Part shown: positions 21,136 through 32,560 of the stretch, in pieces
How positions within the stretch are numbered: the stretch's first letter is position 1
How the letters are laid out: every line of letters starts with the position of its first letter
From: Sialis fuliginosa
Lineage: Eukaryota; Arthropoda; Insecta; Megaloptera; Sialidae
DNA: 64,000 nucleotides
Reading direction: 5' to 3'
Assembly (NCBI GenBank): GCA_961205875.1
Contig: OY540813.1
Location: 27,809,001 to 27,873,000, forward strand
Made by a program: the position numbers and the translations under genes
Notes under the pieces: model-generated
The model's input: only the letters and a program-made list of their open reading frames with translations
Told to the model about the DNA's origin: nothing
Databases searched by the model: none

Positions 21136-22488
21136 TCAAAATCATAGATCACTCTAATCAAATCTGATATTGATTTACTGACTGGACAGTATAATACATA
21201 TTACGTATAAGCTGTAGAGTGCATTAATAAGGGTTATTCGAAAAGTTCGTACGCTTATTAAAGGTTAATTAGAACAACTACCTTCTGTCATATTTAAGAT
21301 AAATCCACCCAAAACATCCAATTATCGTGATGTACGGAGTGTAATAAATAATAGTTCAAGTAAAAAGGGTGGATGGGGTAAAATATCTTAATGATTTGGC
21401 AATAATTTTTGTGGGTTTAAAATCAGTAAACATCGAATTAGATTGAATTTAATATTATTTTTCAAATAAAAAATATAGAGTAATTTGATACAAGTTAAAT
21501 GGCAAGTGACGTTACAAGTCTTTATGGTATGAGTTAGTTAATTTACAATAATAATTACTTCATTTATCAAATTTATTTTCATTAATGAAGTGACGATATA
21601 TTGAACCAATAGGTTTCATAATCAAAGTTCAGCTGCTAATCAGAAACGTTCGGATTAAAAAAAAAAATTCAAGTAAAAAAATATTTTATGTATTTAGTAG
21701 ATATTTATTAAAATTGAAAATTGTGAAAAATTATGTCGATAAATTAGAAAGCAAGCTTATTAAACAACAAAAATACAAAACAAGTGTGAGAAGTCCGTAT
21801 TCCCCTAGCGATACACAGCGATATGAATCAATTTCCGAAAAAATATATTCAAAATGTAAATTGACGCGTATAGACGAAATGAAAAAACCGTTCATTCGCA
21901 TTGAATGAAATTTAGTAATCTGATAAACTGTCGATAAATCACTGTTTAATACCCATAGTATGTCAAAATAATGTGATACAAGTGGATATATCCGAAATTT
22001 ACAACTGAAGATGTATATGTTCCTGTGATTTATAATATATCGCCGTTCCTCTTTTTGTGTTTATATTCACGTGTAGTATTCATCAATACATAAACACTGG
22101 GGATGCATTTTGTTGTGGGACAGCCATTTTATAGAGGACAAAAGCTAGTTCCGTTTTTATGATAAATGTTATGACTGGTCTCTTAAAACCAAAACCTATA
22201 TTGTATGTACTACGTTATTTTTATACAGGGGTGGTCATTCCGTAATTGCTTTTGTGGTTTGTACATAAATATTAACGATTTTTCGAATTCGTTTCGTTAT
22301 ATTCTTACAGCATTAATATTTAGACAGAGTATTTATTATACGCTCGGTTTGTGTTTATTGTTTTCTGAAACATTAAAATGTATTCTACAAGTTTGTAGGT
22401 ACTCATATATAGGGCTGCACGTCGAGACGGAACTTTTATCGAAATGATGATGAAGATTAGATTAGGATGATTTCATAGGTCTACAGAA
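21136..22488. other. Intron stretch, one unrecognised lysine-rich frame
   Basis: Frame 21714-21908 (+, 64 residues) is unusually hydrophilic (K/S/E/R-rich, with KLESKL and SPYSPSDTQRY segments) compared with the usual chance frames here. It has no recognised family or splice context. The rest is AT-rich. Confidence 0.3.
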
Positions 22489-23152
22489 AAAAAAGTTTTT
22501 TGATACAGTTCTCAGTGCCTTTTTTAGGATAATTTTGGCCCACTGGATCAAAAAATGAGCATGGTTTTTCTCAATCAGCTTATGATTTTGAGATATTGCG
22601 AAAAAACATTTTCTCCGATTTTTCATAGTAAAAATCATTTAAAAAAAATTTTGTAGCTTTACAAAGCCTAACAAACAGAAAAAAATATCTTATGATGTTT
22701 TATGAGGATCGTGATGAAAATCGCGCCAAAAGCGGAAAAAGCATTGTTTTTCAGCTAAAATTGCTTGTTTTGTAAAATTCAAAATGTCGTAACTTCAACA
22801 ATTTTCATTCGATTTTTATCAATATTATGTCAGTTTATGCTATTATTCGAAAAGATCGGATAAAAATTAACTGAGTTATGGTCAATTATTGTTGAACGCA
22901 GAAAAAGCACATATTAAGATATATTTTCTTCTGTTTGTTAGGCGTGTAAAGCTTCAATAAACATTTTTTTTAATTGATTTTTACTATGAAAAATCGGATA
23001 TTAATTTTTGCATATTTGCGAAAATGTTTTTTTCCCAATATCTCGAAAACAAAAGTTGATTGAACAAAACCATCGTCATTTTTGGATTCAACGGGCCAAA
23101 ATTACCGTAAAATATACTGAAAACCCTGCACCAAAATAGCTCTTTTCTTTAA
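22489..23152. mobile_element. Imperfect foldback element, ~660 bp, arms 210-235 bp
   Basis: Left arm 22489-22700 and right arm 22917-23152 are inverse copies at about 75-80% identity. Shared blocks include ttttggccca, agatattg(c/g)gaaaaaa, cgatttttcatagtaaaaatca, agctttaca and cctaacaaacaga. The ~215-bp centre is partly self-complementary too (ttcaacaat with attgttgaa). There is no transposase. Exact termini and target duplication are not clear. It is an old foldback/MITE. Confidence 0.88.
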
Positions 23153-23184
23153 TTTGAACCTTTGTTGGAAATATCCTTTTTAAC

Positions 23185-23440
23185 CGTCCCTGACTCCGTT
23201 CTTACTATTTTCACCATGATGTCTGTCGGTCTGTAGATGCTGTAACTCAAAAACAATAAATCATAGGAGGGTGAAATTTTATATTTAGGATTAATTTTCA
23301 TCTGAGAAAAAAAACTCATATTTATAAAAACGATCTTACAAAAACGGATGTTTATGAACTAGAAAAAATATATTTAAGTTGTAGAGAATTTTAGTATCTA
23401 CATATTTGTCCCATTTATTTTTTTCTTAGAAGCACGTACA
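23185..23440 (+). repeat. Probable degenerate transposon tail
   Basis: The block with gatgtctgtcggtctgtaga, ctgtaactcaaaaac and gggtgaaatttta has the layout of tails seen on insect repeats. It shares wording with 32285-32350 (tgtctgtcgtctgtgaacg ... gtggtgaaattttt). It abuts the foldback on its right side. Confidence 0.4.
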
Positions 23441-24040
23441 CTATACACAACCGTGTAAGAAAGTTCAATGGCACATATGGCAGCTTTTTTCATTTTAATC
23501 TACGTAATTGTAAGTAACTGTATTACTTTCTTACTTAATTTGGTCACCCCTATGAAGTATATATGTATGTACCTTTACAGCAATAAAAGTATCGCACAAT
23601 TCAAACTTTTTATAATTCTTTGATATTCTTTATATGGACATTACATCAATAAAAAGCTACTAGAGAAAGATTTATATTTACTATTATCTTTTTAACTTTG
23701 AACAGTATTATAGAGAATTTCATTTTCTGTTCAATATTTTAAACATATATGAAACGGAGTTCTATAAAAATGTATGATGGATTATTTTATTGTTTCTGAC
23801 TTGAAAAAAGATTTGCTGTTTTTTACTAAAGAGGAATTACATATTGTTTACGAAATTTTCTATTTCCTGTTCTTTTTGATAAACTCTTTATTTTTAGATA
23901 TAGACAAATAAATATGATACTATAAAAGATAAAACATTTCATTTTATTGTTACATAATATCGTTTATTTATCAATAAAGTATTTATAAAACACTGTATAT
24001 CGAATCTAACTTATTCGCTATGTCTACTGAACAGTTCAAT
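23441..24040. other. AT-rich intron, nothing recognised
   Basis: No repeats or exons were seen. Confidence 0.4.
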
Positions 24041-24048
24041 TAATAAAG

Positions 24049-24434
24049 TTAATCTATTGTACCATACAGAAGCTTACACATACAAAAAAAAAACACACAC
24101 ATATAAAATACCTGCGATATTTTTTTGTCTTGATAAATTTCAATTAACTCTACATTGGCATGTGTACTGTACACGTATCCGACGGCTCCCAATTTACATC
24201 GGACGCCGCGACACCGGGGCAGATGGGGTGGGGAGTCAGTATTCCTATTTTCCAACGATACCTGTCCGTCACAGACCCAATGCTGGTGACCTACTATACC
24301 TACTTTTCGCAGTGCATGCAAACATATACGGTTTCGACAAACATAGTCTATTTTTATCTTTTGGACTTGAATCAATATTAAGTGCTGTAAAAAACAAATC
24401 GGTTTTTGTTTATTTGTTAGCAATTGTTTTGTAA
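24049..24434. other. Block open in three frames, with GC-richer core, unrecognised
   Basis: Two long frames on opposite strands (24057-24434 +, 125 residues; 24049-24423 -, 124 residues) and a third + frame (24160-24381) overlap. The core 24170-24320 is GC-richer and non-repetitive. None shows a known domain, and open frames on both strands suggest local absence of stops from base composition, not coding. A conserved non-coding element or an untranslated exon is as likely. Confidence 0.3.
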
Positions 24435-24634
24435 AATTTTGATGGGTTGCATCTTAGATTATGAACAACCAATGCTATTCCGTATATGAAACTGTTACCA
24501 AAACTTGATGGCGGCCATCTTTTTTTAAATGTCGTTTTCATCATTTCTATGAATATATCCCAGAAGCGTCAGTTGAAAATTTATAAGAGAAATGATACTT
24601 CCAACTAGACGTTTCACTGTGTAAGAAATGCCAT

Positions 24635-24862
24635 ATTTGACGATAGGCCTAAGCTTGGTCCAATATTTTGTTGCCAGTGCTGCTTTTTCGATATTGGTCC
24701 CAGTCTAAGCCAACCTTCAGATACCGAGCTTAGGTCACCTATTTTTTACTGAGCCAGCCTTGGCCGAATCTTGAACGAAGTTATCATTTGTATCTTGGCC
24801 CAGTGTTGGCTAGCATTGGCGCAAGCCTGGGTCAACCGTGGCCCTTTTGTAATTTCCTACAT
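24635..24862. repeat. Degenerate minisatellite of TTGGCCCAG-type words
   Basis: Variants of cttggtccaat, ttggtcccagt, cttggccga, cttggcccagtgttggct and cctgggtcaaccgtggcc recur irregularly about every 20-45 bp. The region is strikingly GC-richer than its flanks. It looks like decayed tandem repeats of a short GGCCCA-containing unit. It is non-coding. Confidence 0.65.
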
Positions 24863-25639
24863 GGGTCAATCTATTATCACTTAAATACTTTTAATTTAAA
24901 ATCCTAATGAATCGTAGAGCGATTTTTTGTGGAAGTGGAAATTGTATAGAATCTAATGGTTTTATGAAAATGTTTTGTAATTATGTCGATATTATAGAAT
25001 ATTGTATTTCGATCATTGGTTAAAAAAAAATTTAATGTCATCATTGTTTTATTAAAAATATTGGAAATTACCAGGAAATGTAATATTATGTTTCTGATTC
25101 CCGAAAATAAAAAAATCTATTGAATTTGGAAATAATATACTAAAGTATTATATAAAATAATATCATTAAAAATCCTCTTAATATAATGGTTGTTTAGGGG
25201 CCGCTGGTTCGTTAAATTCAGCAACAAGGGTCGACGAATTAAATTTGTTTGTCACTATCATTATTGACGAGTAGTCCCAATGGGAATCTGACCATAAATT
25301 CAGTTACGCTGATCTGAACATAGCTTCCGCCATTTACCAGTCGAATTACAAACTCAAAAGGTCACAACAGTACATCGCTGAACATGTTTTAATATATCAT
25401 ATATAGGTTGTTAGTTTGTATTTTTAAAATATATGTATGTACACTCGACTGTGTAGCAGTCAAAAAAATCTAGTAGTAATTTACAAGTACATGTTATACG
25501 TATTGTTTTCTGTGAACATGCCTTTTTATTTTTTACAAATTGTATTTATTGTTTGTTATATTTTATATTGATAAATGGTTCATATTTCGAATATGACGTG
25601 GGTTGAAATAAAGACTGGTAAAAATAAATGGCTGTTTTT
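24863..25639. other. Intron stretch with candidate conserved patch at 25195-25380
   Basis: The patch has non-repetitive balanced composition with gaattaaattt, gacgagtagtccc and gaccataaattcag. It resembles a conserved enhancer by composition only. The rest is AT-rich. Confidence 0.3.

Positions 25640-25640
<1 letters not shown>

Positions 25641-25672
<32 letters not shown>
25641..25672 (+). repeat. (GT)16 microsatellite
   Basis: Sixteen uninterrupted GT dinucleotides lie between ctgttttt-g and ctatgag. It is the longest pure dinucleotide repeat in the window and likely polymorphic. Confidence 0.97.
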
Positions 25673-25673
<1 letters not shown>

Positions 25674-27427
25674 TATGAGTATAAGTATTGAATTGATAAA
25701 AAAATATATCGACAAACTAACTCTTATACGTCGTAATCCTCATTGAAAATATTTTACAGGAGATGATAAAAACTGAAGTGATCGTGGTATTTTAAATTAG
25801 GCATTTTTTGGTTATTCTTAGGAACTATATGTACATAATTTAGACGGGTTTCATTAACTTATTCCAAGTTAATGGAAATAATAATAACTCTTTGTTTCTA
25901 AATAAGGGTTACGACTTATTGGAATTATATCATGTAAATCATTTTTATTTAATATTAATAATTAATTAATTTAATGTGGTAAAACTGGGGAGTAAGTAAT
26001 AAATCTGAAATTAAAAAGTTTATTAAAAATTACTGTTCACTTGTAACAAAGATGATATAATGAAAACTTCATATAGTCATTTTTATCTAAGGCCCAAAGA
26101 AGACAATTTATCTTCCTTTTCGAAAGAAAGGTCGCATATATATAATTCATTTTTATAAGATTTATTTTGTATGAAATATATGAAATTTTTAATGCATAAT
26201 ATATCATTTAAATTTGAGCATAAATAATAACAAAGAAAATGTACTATATCAGCAACCGAAAATTTCGTTAAAAAGAATTATGAATTATTAAAACTGCTCG
26301 CATATTTTTAAATTATAATTGTATAAAAAATTCGAGAGAAGCAAATAAATTAACAGCACGTCCTCTAATGGGCAAACACATCCATCTGATGAAAATCAGC
26401 TGTTTTTGTCAACCACTGCAGTGAATGGGACGAGAGACGTCCAAGGGATGTGGAAAATGTTACGATGCTCTAGAATTGTGTGCTATGGATCATTCTCATC
26501 TAAAAACATTGACCAACAAAATCTATACATATTTTACATTTATCGATTTTGTTAATTTATAAATTAATCTTATGATAACAAATACATAATTTGTAATATC
26601 AACCATTTTATATAATTCACTGTAAAATGTATAAAGTAAATATACTTATATTGTATAAGTGTTATCTATATCGTAACGCTCACGTTACCTGAGAATTGTA
26701 GGTTTAGTACTTTTGTTCTTCAGGTTCCATCACTTGGGCTTCCACTGGCCTGTAGGATTTATGATTCTTGATTTCCAAAGTATCAAGTCACCTAAAACAG
26801 ATAACGCACCCCCGCTTGTATGTTTGTATGTACATTTGTACATAAGTTATCTGAAAGCTTCAGAATAACGGTCCAGTTTGTAAAATTCTTCACTGATAAT
26901 AGAAAATTATACCTTTGGAAGTAATATAGGCTATGTTTAATCACATTATCAGGAATGCCGATTGAGATGTGAAGAAATAACTTTCGGAGTACACATCAGT
27001 AAGTCGTATGCTTGGATAAACTATATTTAAAATATCAAAATGTATAATTGTGTAGGCTTCAATTAGTTCTACATAAAATCCTGCGTCAGCAGTCAACATA
27101 TTTATATATTTAATAAATACGAGTATCTCGTATTTTATTTACATATGTCACCTTGTTTACTTATGAATATAAGCTACATAAAAATGGAGTTTAGATTTAA
27201 ATAGTACCTACATTTTATTATAGTAGGGAATTTTAGAAGAAATACAAATAATTATCAGCAGTTACTTATTTTTTCAAAAATAATTAAAAATCTACGTAAT
27301 ACAAAAAGTACACGTGGTTTTACTCACACTTGACATTTTTTTTATCTTGAATTGATCAAAATTTTAAAAGTAGCAGAATATAATTTAGACATCTAATACA
27401 AATTTCATAATACCCATATAGTAATAG
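25673..27427. other. AT-rich intron, little recognised
   Basis: A block at 26355-26470 is GC-richer (cgtcctctaatggg, ggacgagagacgtcc) and might be conserved. The sequence near 26700-26760 is also less AT-rich. No repeats or exons were identified. Confidence 0.35.
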
Positions 27428-27630
27428 CATTGACAGAGTACCGCCGGCCGAGTGCTGAGGGGGTGTAGAGGGTTGTGGTGGAAGTTAACTGGGAAGAGAG
27501 CGAGATGCTGTAGATGACGGAATTACTAAGCGGACACACGTCAAATTGTGCATGATAAACAACAGGCACCGAGCTTGCGTGCGTGTACGCGCGTACTCGT
27601 GCGAGTTGGTGTATGGGTGTGCGTAGATGA
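27428..27630. other. GC/CpG-rich patch, candidate enhancer or promoter
   Basis: About 200 bp markedly richer in G+C than its flanks, with CpG-dense strings (accgccggccgag at 27440, gtgcgtgtacgcgcg near 27578) and a tattatataaatt TATA-like string directly after at 27640-27652. It has no long open frame. It could be an internal promoter or conserved enhancer. It sits 200 bp left of the big palindrome. Confidence 0.35.
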
Positions 27631-27834
27631 GGAGGCTACTTATTATATAAATTCTTCGTCATCTTTTTACTTGCGCTCGTTTTGATTTCGTTTTGGTTCT
27701 AATTGTTTTTGTTTATTTATATTTGATTTGAAGTGTATTTATTCTTCAATTTTAGAATTCTCTTTCGTGGTGAAGTTAGTTGATTATCTTAACTAAATCG
27801 TTAGAAAAGTAACTTTAATTGTAACATATTATAG

Positions 27835-28206
27835 GTACCCAGGAAAAAATTTCAGATCTGAAATGATTGAATCAGATCTTGATAGATCTGAATTTTGAGA
27901 CAACATCATATTTTTTCACTGGTTTTTGATCTGTGAAGACTTGCAAAGATCTACAATGACCTACAAAGATCTACAAAGTTTTCTAAAGATCGTTGAGGAT
28001 CGTGATAGAGATTGAAACGTTGAGATTTCATGAATTTTCAACGTTTCAATCTCTATCACGATCCTCAACGATTTTTAGAAATCTTTGTAGATCTTTGCAG
28101 GTCTCCACAGATCAAAAACCAGTGAAAAAATATGATGTTGTCTCAAAATTCAGATCTATCAAGATCTGATTCAATCATTTCAGATCTGAAATTTTTTCCT
28201 GGGTAC
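27835..28206. mobile_element. Near-perfect 372-bp palindrome (foldback hairpin)
   Basis: Outer ends are gtacccagg and cctgggtac. The first ~108 bp of each arm are identical in inverse, and the rest differs at about half a dozen positions, giving roughly 97% arm identity. The arms meet almost without a loop at 28030/28031 (ttcatgaa). The only indel is a 20-bp tandem duplication (atgacctacaaagatctaca) in the left arm. AGATCT/GATC words recur throughout. Flanks TATAG and TATAA may be a target duplication. It has no transposase. If transcribed within the intron it would fold into a ~175-bp duplex. The frame at 28132-28329 is a by-product. Confidence 0.95.
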
Positions 28207-29399
28207 TATAAGTTTATACTTCACGAATATAGTGAAATTCATCTCATTTCGTTTTACGTTAAGATGGACATAATTTTTTTGTTCATATACAACGAGAACA
28301 AATATTATCTTATACGTATTAGAATATAAACGATATCCATTTATTTTATTGTTACTCTTTTAAACAATATTGTTATATGAAAACAATATAATTTTTAAAA
28401 TATTTGGTAAATAATACTTTTTTCTTGCTTTATAAGTAGGTACTACATATTTTTCTGTGTACATTGTACATCAAAAATCAAAATATACTTATTTGTAGCT
28501 CCTATTTATATAAATTGGTGAATGCCCAAGTTTATTGATTTGACACTGTATTATAAAAGTTAGCCTCTTGATGGAGTAGCTTAATTATAGGGGGTCTAAG
28601 GCTCATTAAAATCAGTTTGGTAGTTTTTGAATTAAACTGGAACCAACACTTACAAACCTTGACTCAAAATTAACTTTAAAACGATGCATATATTCAAAAA
28701 AAACATTTACATTGTACAAGTAGATCCTATAACATATATACAATAATATACATATTTGATATGTTTTAAAAGTGACATTTATACAATACACATGAATAAT
28801 TCAAAACATGTTTACAATCATAATATATGTAATAACAAAAGACAATATATCATAATAAGACATTAACTACCTACCTACTTCGATGATACACATGTAGAGG
28901 AACTAGGATATATTAATAGTCTATCTAAATATTAAGCTAAATTGAAGTGGTATCGACAGACTACTCGTAGAACGGCCTGTCGACATCCGGATAGCTGCGG
29001 TGTTGAGCCTCTGTCTGACCCAGACGGTTATGTTACGTGTCTCATTATAATCCGCCGATAATGAAGGGTTAATACCGACCGACTGTTCCGCCACGCGACA
29101 ATGATGTATGGACGGTGAAATGTCGATACCAGAGGCCAACACCGATGTCTATGCTGTCGTAGTCTATATAAAACAATACAGCCACTCTCTGGAAGTTTCT
29201 TAACATTTGTAAATGAGTTATGAATTAACTATGGATTTTATCATTGCATGTATGTATCATCTTTAATTCTGGTGTATATAATGACACCATCCTGATGCCT
29301 CCTTCTAGTTTTGAGTGCATATACAAATTTATATTGCGTTAATGAAATATATTTTTAAATTAAATTAATATTAGTTTCATGGAAACTCTACCTTCGGCG
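28207..29399. other. Intron stretch with one GC-richer patch (28945-29165)
   Basis: The patch (agacggttatgttacgtg and cgaccgactgttccgcca) is non-repetitive and carries an unrecognised 73-residue - strand frame. A possible repeat tail (aaaatcagtttggtagttt) occurs at 28608-28626. The remainder is AT-rich. Confidence 0.35.
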
Positions 29400-29760
29400 T
29401 TGTTCTCTTGGTTATCTCAATTTTTAATGTGATGCTATATCACTCAGAGGTATGATGTCGTCATTCTGTTTTTTTTTTAAATAACACCCTGTATTTTTTT
29501 ATTATTCTTTTTGCATCCATATCAAAATATCATATAGTGGTACTATAAGATTTTATAAAAAATGATTTTGAAAATTGAATTTGCTTAAATTTGAATCAGT
29601 TTTTTCACATCGCTACTAGTTTTATGGATGTATGTATAAAAAGAATAAAAATGACTTACTAATTTTTTGACAAAAAACACAGGATGCTATTTAAAAAGCA
29701 GGTTAATGACGTTATATCTTTGAAGTATGATTTCACAAAAAAATGAAATAACAAAGTTGT
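29400..29760. mobile_element. Imperfect foldback, ~120-bp arms
   Basis: Left arm 29400-29522 and right arm 29625-29760 are inverse copies at about 70-75% identity. Shared blocks are tatgatgtcgtca/tgacgttatatc, taaatancaccctgt/acaggatgctattta and ttattctttttgcatccata/tggatgtatgtataaaaag. A further caccctgtata string at 29861-29871 may be the true outer end on the right. Confidence 0.65.
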
Positions 29761-30329
29761 GGTTATTAATCTACCAATGAATGCACATATGTTCAAAACA
29801 TGTTTTCATAAAGATAATATTTTAGGTTATAAAATTAATGTTCCTTACTTTTATTCACCCTGTATACCTACATAGAAGCAAAACACAATGTAGATATATT
29901 TATTAGTAAATATTTAAAGGAAGGATCCGGTTCTAAATCTGTCCAAAATTACAGCGGTATTTACGCATGAGGCTAAACTATCAGAGCGTCGTAGTTTTAC
30001 TACAATTTACCGCCATTGTTCTCTGTATAAGTACATAGCCCAACCGCCAAGGAACAAACGTCAAGATAGGATTCTGGTTCACTAGATATTTGTGCGATAC
30101 AAAAACATATTACTTTTTGTAGAGAAACGAAAAAACTTTACCGAATGTTTATAGAAATTGGTTCAATAATATATTTTAATGTTTTTTTTTTTTTTTAATA
30201 GTATTTAATAATTGAGCAGTTTTCGTAAACAATTTATATAATCTATAAGTATATATATAATAAAAAATTAGTTTAAACCCGTCTTCCTTTGATGAGGTTA
30301 GCATTCACTACAAAAACATTTTTCGAAAT
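29761..30329. other. Intron stretch with candidate conserved patch at 29930-30090
   Basis: The patch contains tttacgcatgaggc, a gtagttttactac inverted word and tttaccgccattg. Composition is balanced and non-repetitive. The rest is AT-rich with a T14 tract at 30184-30199. Confidence 0.3.
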
Positions 30330-30850
30330 TCAACTTTTAATGAAGAGAAATAGGTGTTCAATTTTTTTTTAAATAAAATATATCTGCATAATTGTTTATG
30401 TTATAAAGGTGAATTTTACATCAAAATATTCTTCTATTAAAATAAAAATACATGTATACCGCGTTATTTCAAAGTTCAACCGTAATAAGGTTAAAATATT
30501 CTTACAGAGATTTTATTCTCATTCACTCATCAACGTACAAGCCAATCCTGGACTTTGATGTTTTATATCACCTTCTAAGATGGAATGTTCTGCGCAAATC
30601 GACCCCTAAAATGAATGATTGGAGTGAGGAGATGGGGTATACGTAAATACTTTTTTAATGTTCAATACGTTTATTTGCATAACTGCTGATATTATAAAGG
30701 TGAATATAAAAAAGGTAAAAAAAAAATCCAGGCTAACAATACGAACGAAGGCTAGTGTAATGTAAATATAAAATATATGTATCCATTTTTCCCCGAAGTG
30801 GGGTGTACAGATGGTGAATATTTCAAAAAATGACAAATTAATATTATTTA
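30330..30850. repeat. Degenerate dispersed-repeat region with internal duplications
   Basis: The block around 30385-30420 (ctgcataattgtttatgtta then taaaggtgaat) recurs at 30674-30705 (ttgcataactgctgatatta then taaaggtgaat). The block cactcatcaacgtacaagcc with tggac at 30525-30550 has a relative at 46090-46115. Short cccctaaaatg and ggagatggggta words add to the decayed-repeat look. The 131-residue hydrophobic - strand frame here is driven by AT composition. Confidence 0.5.
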
Positions 30851-31209
30851 AAAGTAAACATTTATTTATCAAACTGATTGCAATTACACCTTTAGCGTAT
30901 AATATCAAAAATGTAATAATTAGAATCAAGTTTATTTTACTAATAAGATGATGTTCGGAGATAACACAAACTAAATTGCATAAAAAATATGTATAGTGCA
31001 AAACATGAAAGCGTTTATTTCAATAAAGTGTAGTGAATATTAAATCACAATACGATTTTCTTGTAGAACAAAACAACTGTTAACGTCACGTTTTTTTCCT
31101 CACGTGCAACTGATTCAGTGGTGGTCTGCTGTCTGAACATTCATATAATATAAGATATGAAGTAGGGCTGGCGGTGGCCACTTTTCACTATAAGCTACAA
31201 AATAAATAG

Positions 31210-31345
31210 CTATTTGGCTGCAACACCACTGTTACGTGCAGTGAATAGCCCGCCAAGACCGCGCGTGGACGTGAGACAGAGATATCTCTCGGCACGCACC
31301 TGGCATAAATCTCTCCTTGTCTGCCGTGACGCGCGACACACGAAA
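31210..31345. other. CpG-rich patch, candidate regulatory element
   Basis: CpG-dense non-repetitive sequence (gaccgcgcgtggacgtgaga, cgtgacgcgcgacacacg) with overlapping unrecognised frames on both strands (31214-31438 +, 31188-31370 -). Frames on both strands argue for compositional lack of stops. Confidence 0.3.
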
Positions 31346-31440
31346 AGCTTGATTTATATTTCGTGTACAAATAGGCAGTACAAGCGCTGTTATAGTCTAA
31401 GAAATGTTATTCGCAAAGACGAGATGGATGTAGTGTAAAC

Positions 31441-31470
31441 CAGAGGTTCTCAATGGTTTTCTATTAGTAT
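31441..31470 (+). mobile_element. hAT-like solo terminus
   Basis: The string cagaggttctcaatggtttt matches the CAGNGGTTCTCAA-type terminal inverted repeats of hAT transposons. No inverse partner was found within a few hundred bases. Confidence 0.5.
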
Positions 31471-32225
31471 AGTTCGTATTGATTTTCAAATATTATTATT
31501 AGATCAGACCTTAAAATCGATAAAATTGAATTATTTAAATATTTAATAATTATTTTATATAAATATGCATTAGAAAATAAAGAAAAAAGGAATTAGGCTT
31601 CTGAAAGACATATATAAATTAATTGTAAAAATATAAAACGATTATTGTTAAATAATATCTTATTACGCATATCCATTGCTGGCCTGAAAAAATTGTATTT
31701 TTTATTTCATATAAAAAGTACCTACATCATATCTAATAAATTTTGACAATCCCTGATCCTTTGAAATTGTTCTGTGCAATATTTTATGTATACAAATGCA
31801 TTGGTACTTTATTTTTCTTGTTTTTATTTTGACCATTTTTTGTTCGCTTTGGTTCTAGAAACTGGGACAAATTAGCTGTTAAATGGAGGAGAAATAACAA
31901 ACGTTACAAAAAAACGGTGTGTTTATATGTATATGTATGTACATAATCATAAACATATACCATTAAGATGCTATATTTATTCTCCGGTATATTTTATTTG
32001 ATATTTGTGTAGTTTTATTAACTTCTTACAGCGAACGGACTTTTTTTTTTTAATTATTAAATTTAGTTTTAAAACACTAGAAATCCATATATCTTAGGTA
32101 TATATATGTACGTAAGTAAGCAATGCTTTATATATACATTCAATCTTTATTCTAAGCCTTATATCTTTTACTTTACAATAAATAAAAAATGTTCTGTATA
32201 ATAATTTATAGTTATCATGAAAAAA
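31471..32225. other. AT-rich intron, nothing recognised
   Basis: No repeats or exons were seen. Confidence 0.4.
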
Positions 32226-32560
32226 TTCGAACTCGAGAATTTATTGGAATTTTGGGCTCCCTGAATCACGTACGGCAATTATTTCAATCACGTCTGTGGG
32301 TATGTCTGTCGTCTGTGAACGTTCTACAGCTAAAGTGGTGAAATTTTTAAATTTACAGCGGATGTAATAGAAAACGTTATTTTAAGTAAAAGTTTTGTAG
32401 AATATTACTATCTATATTATTTTACTTATTTTACCAGGAGTTTTTTATGGTCCAAACCCAAATCTGATAAATTAACTATTCATCGGTGAAAACCGCATTA
32501 AAATCGATTAAGTAGTTTTCGAGTAAATTCATAACATCCAGAAAGACAGAAAGCCATTTA
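32226..32560 (+). repeat. Probable LINE/SINE-type 3' tail or degenerate repeat
   Basis: Phrases such as ggtgaaaaccgcattaaaat, cgattaagtagttttcgagt and ccagaaagacagaaag have the layout of RTE-like and related retroelement tails, which end in variations of aaaatcggttnagtagtttt plus an acagac run. No reverse-transcriptase sequence is present. A related short tail lies at 33505-33565. Confidence 0.5.

Noticed and set aside
21714..21908. Lysine-rich 64-residue frame as an exon
   Set aside because: Hydrophilic and unusual, but without splice sites in phase or a recognisable family. Left as an unassigned frame.
24049..24434. 125-residue + frame and 124-residue - frame as genes
   Set aside because: They overlap on opposite strands over nearly their whole length, have no recognisable domain and no splice context. 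Lack of stops on both strands is better explained by the GC-richer core.
24505..24520. gatggcggccatc as a Polycomb/Pho site
   Set aside because: A single GCCATC word pair is too common to support a response element without clustered partners.
28132..28329. 65-residue + frame
   Set aside because: Its first third is the right arm of the 372-bp palindrome. It is a by-product of that element.
30606..31001. 131-residue hydrophobic protein on the - strand, possible membrane protein
   Set aside because: The hydrophobicity follows from T-rich codons of an AT-rich repeat region. It has no start context, no family and overlaps duplicated repeat blocks.
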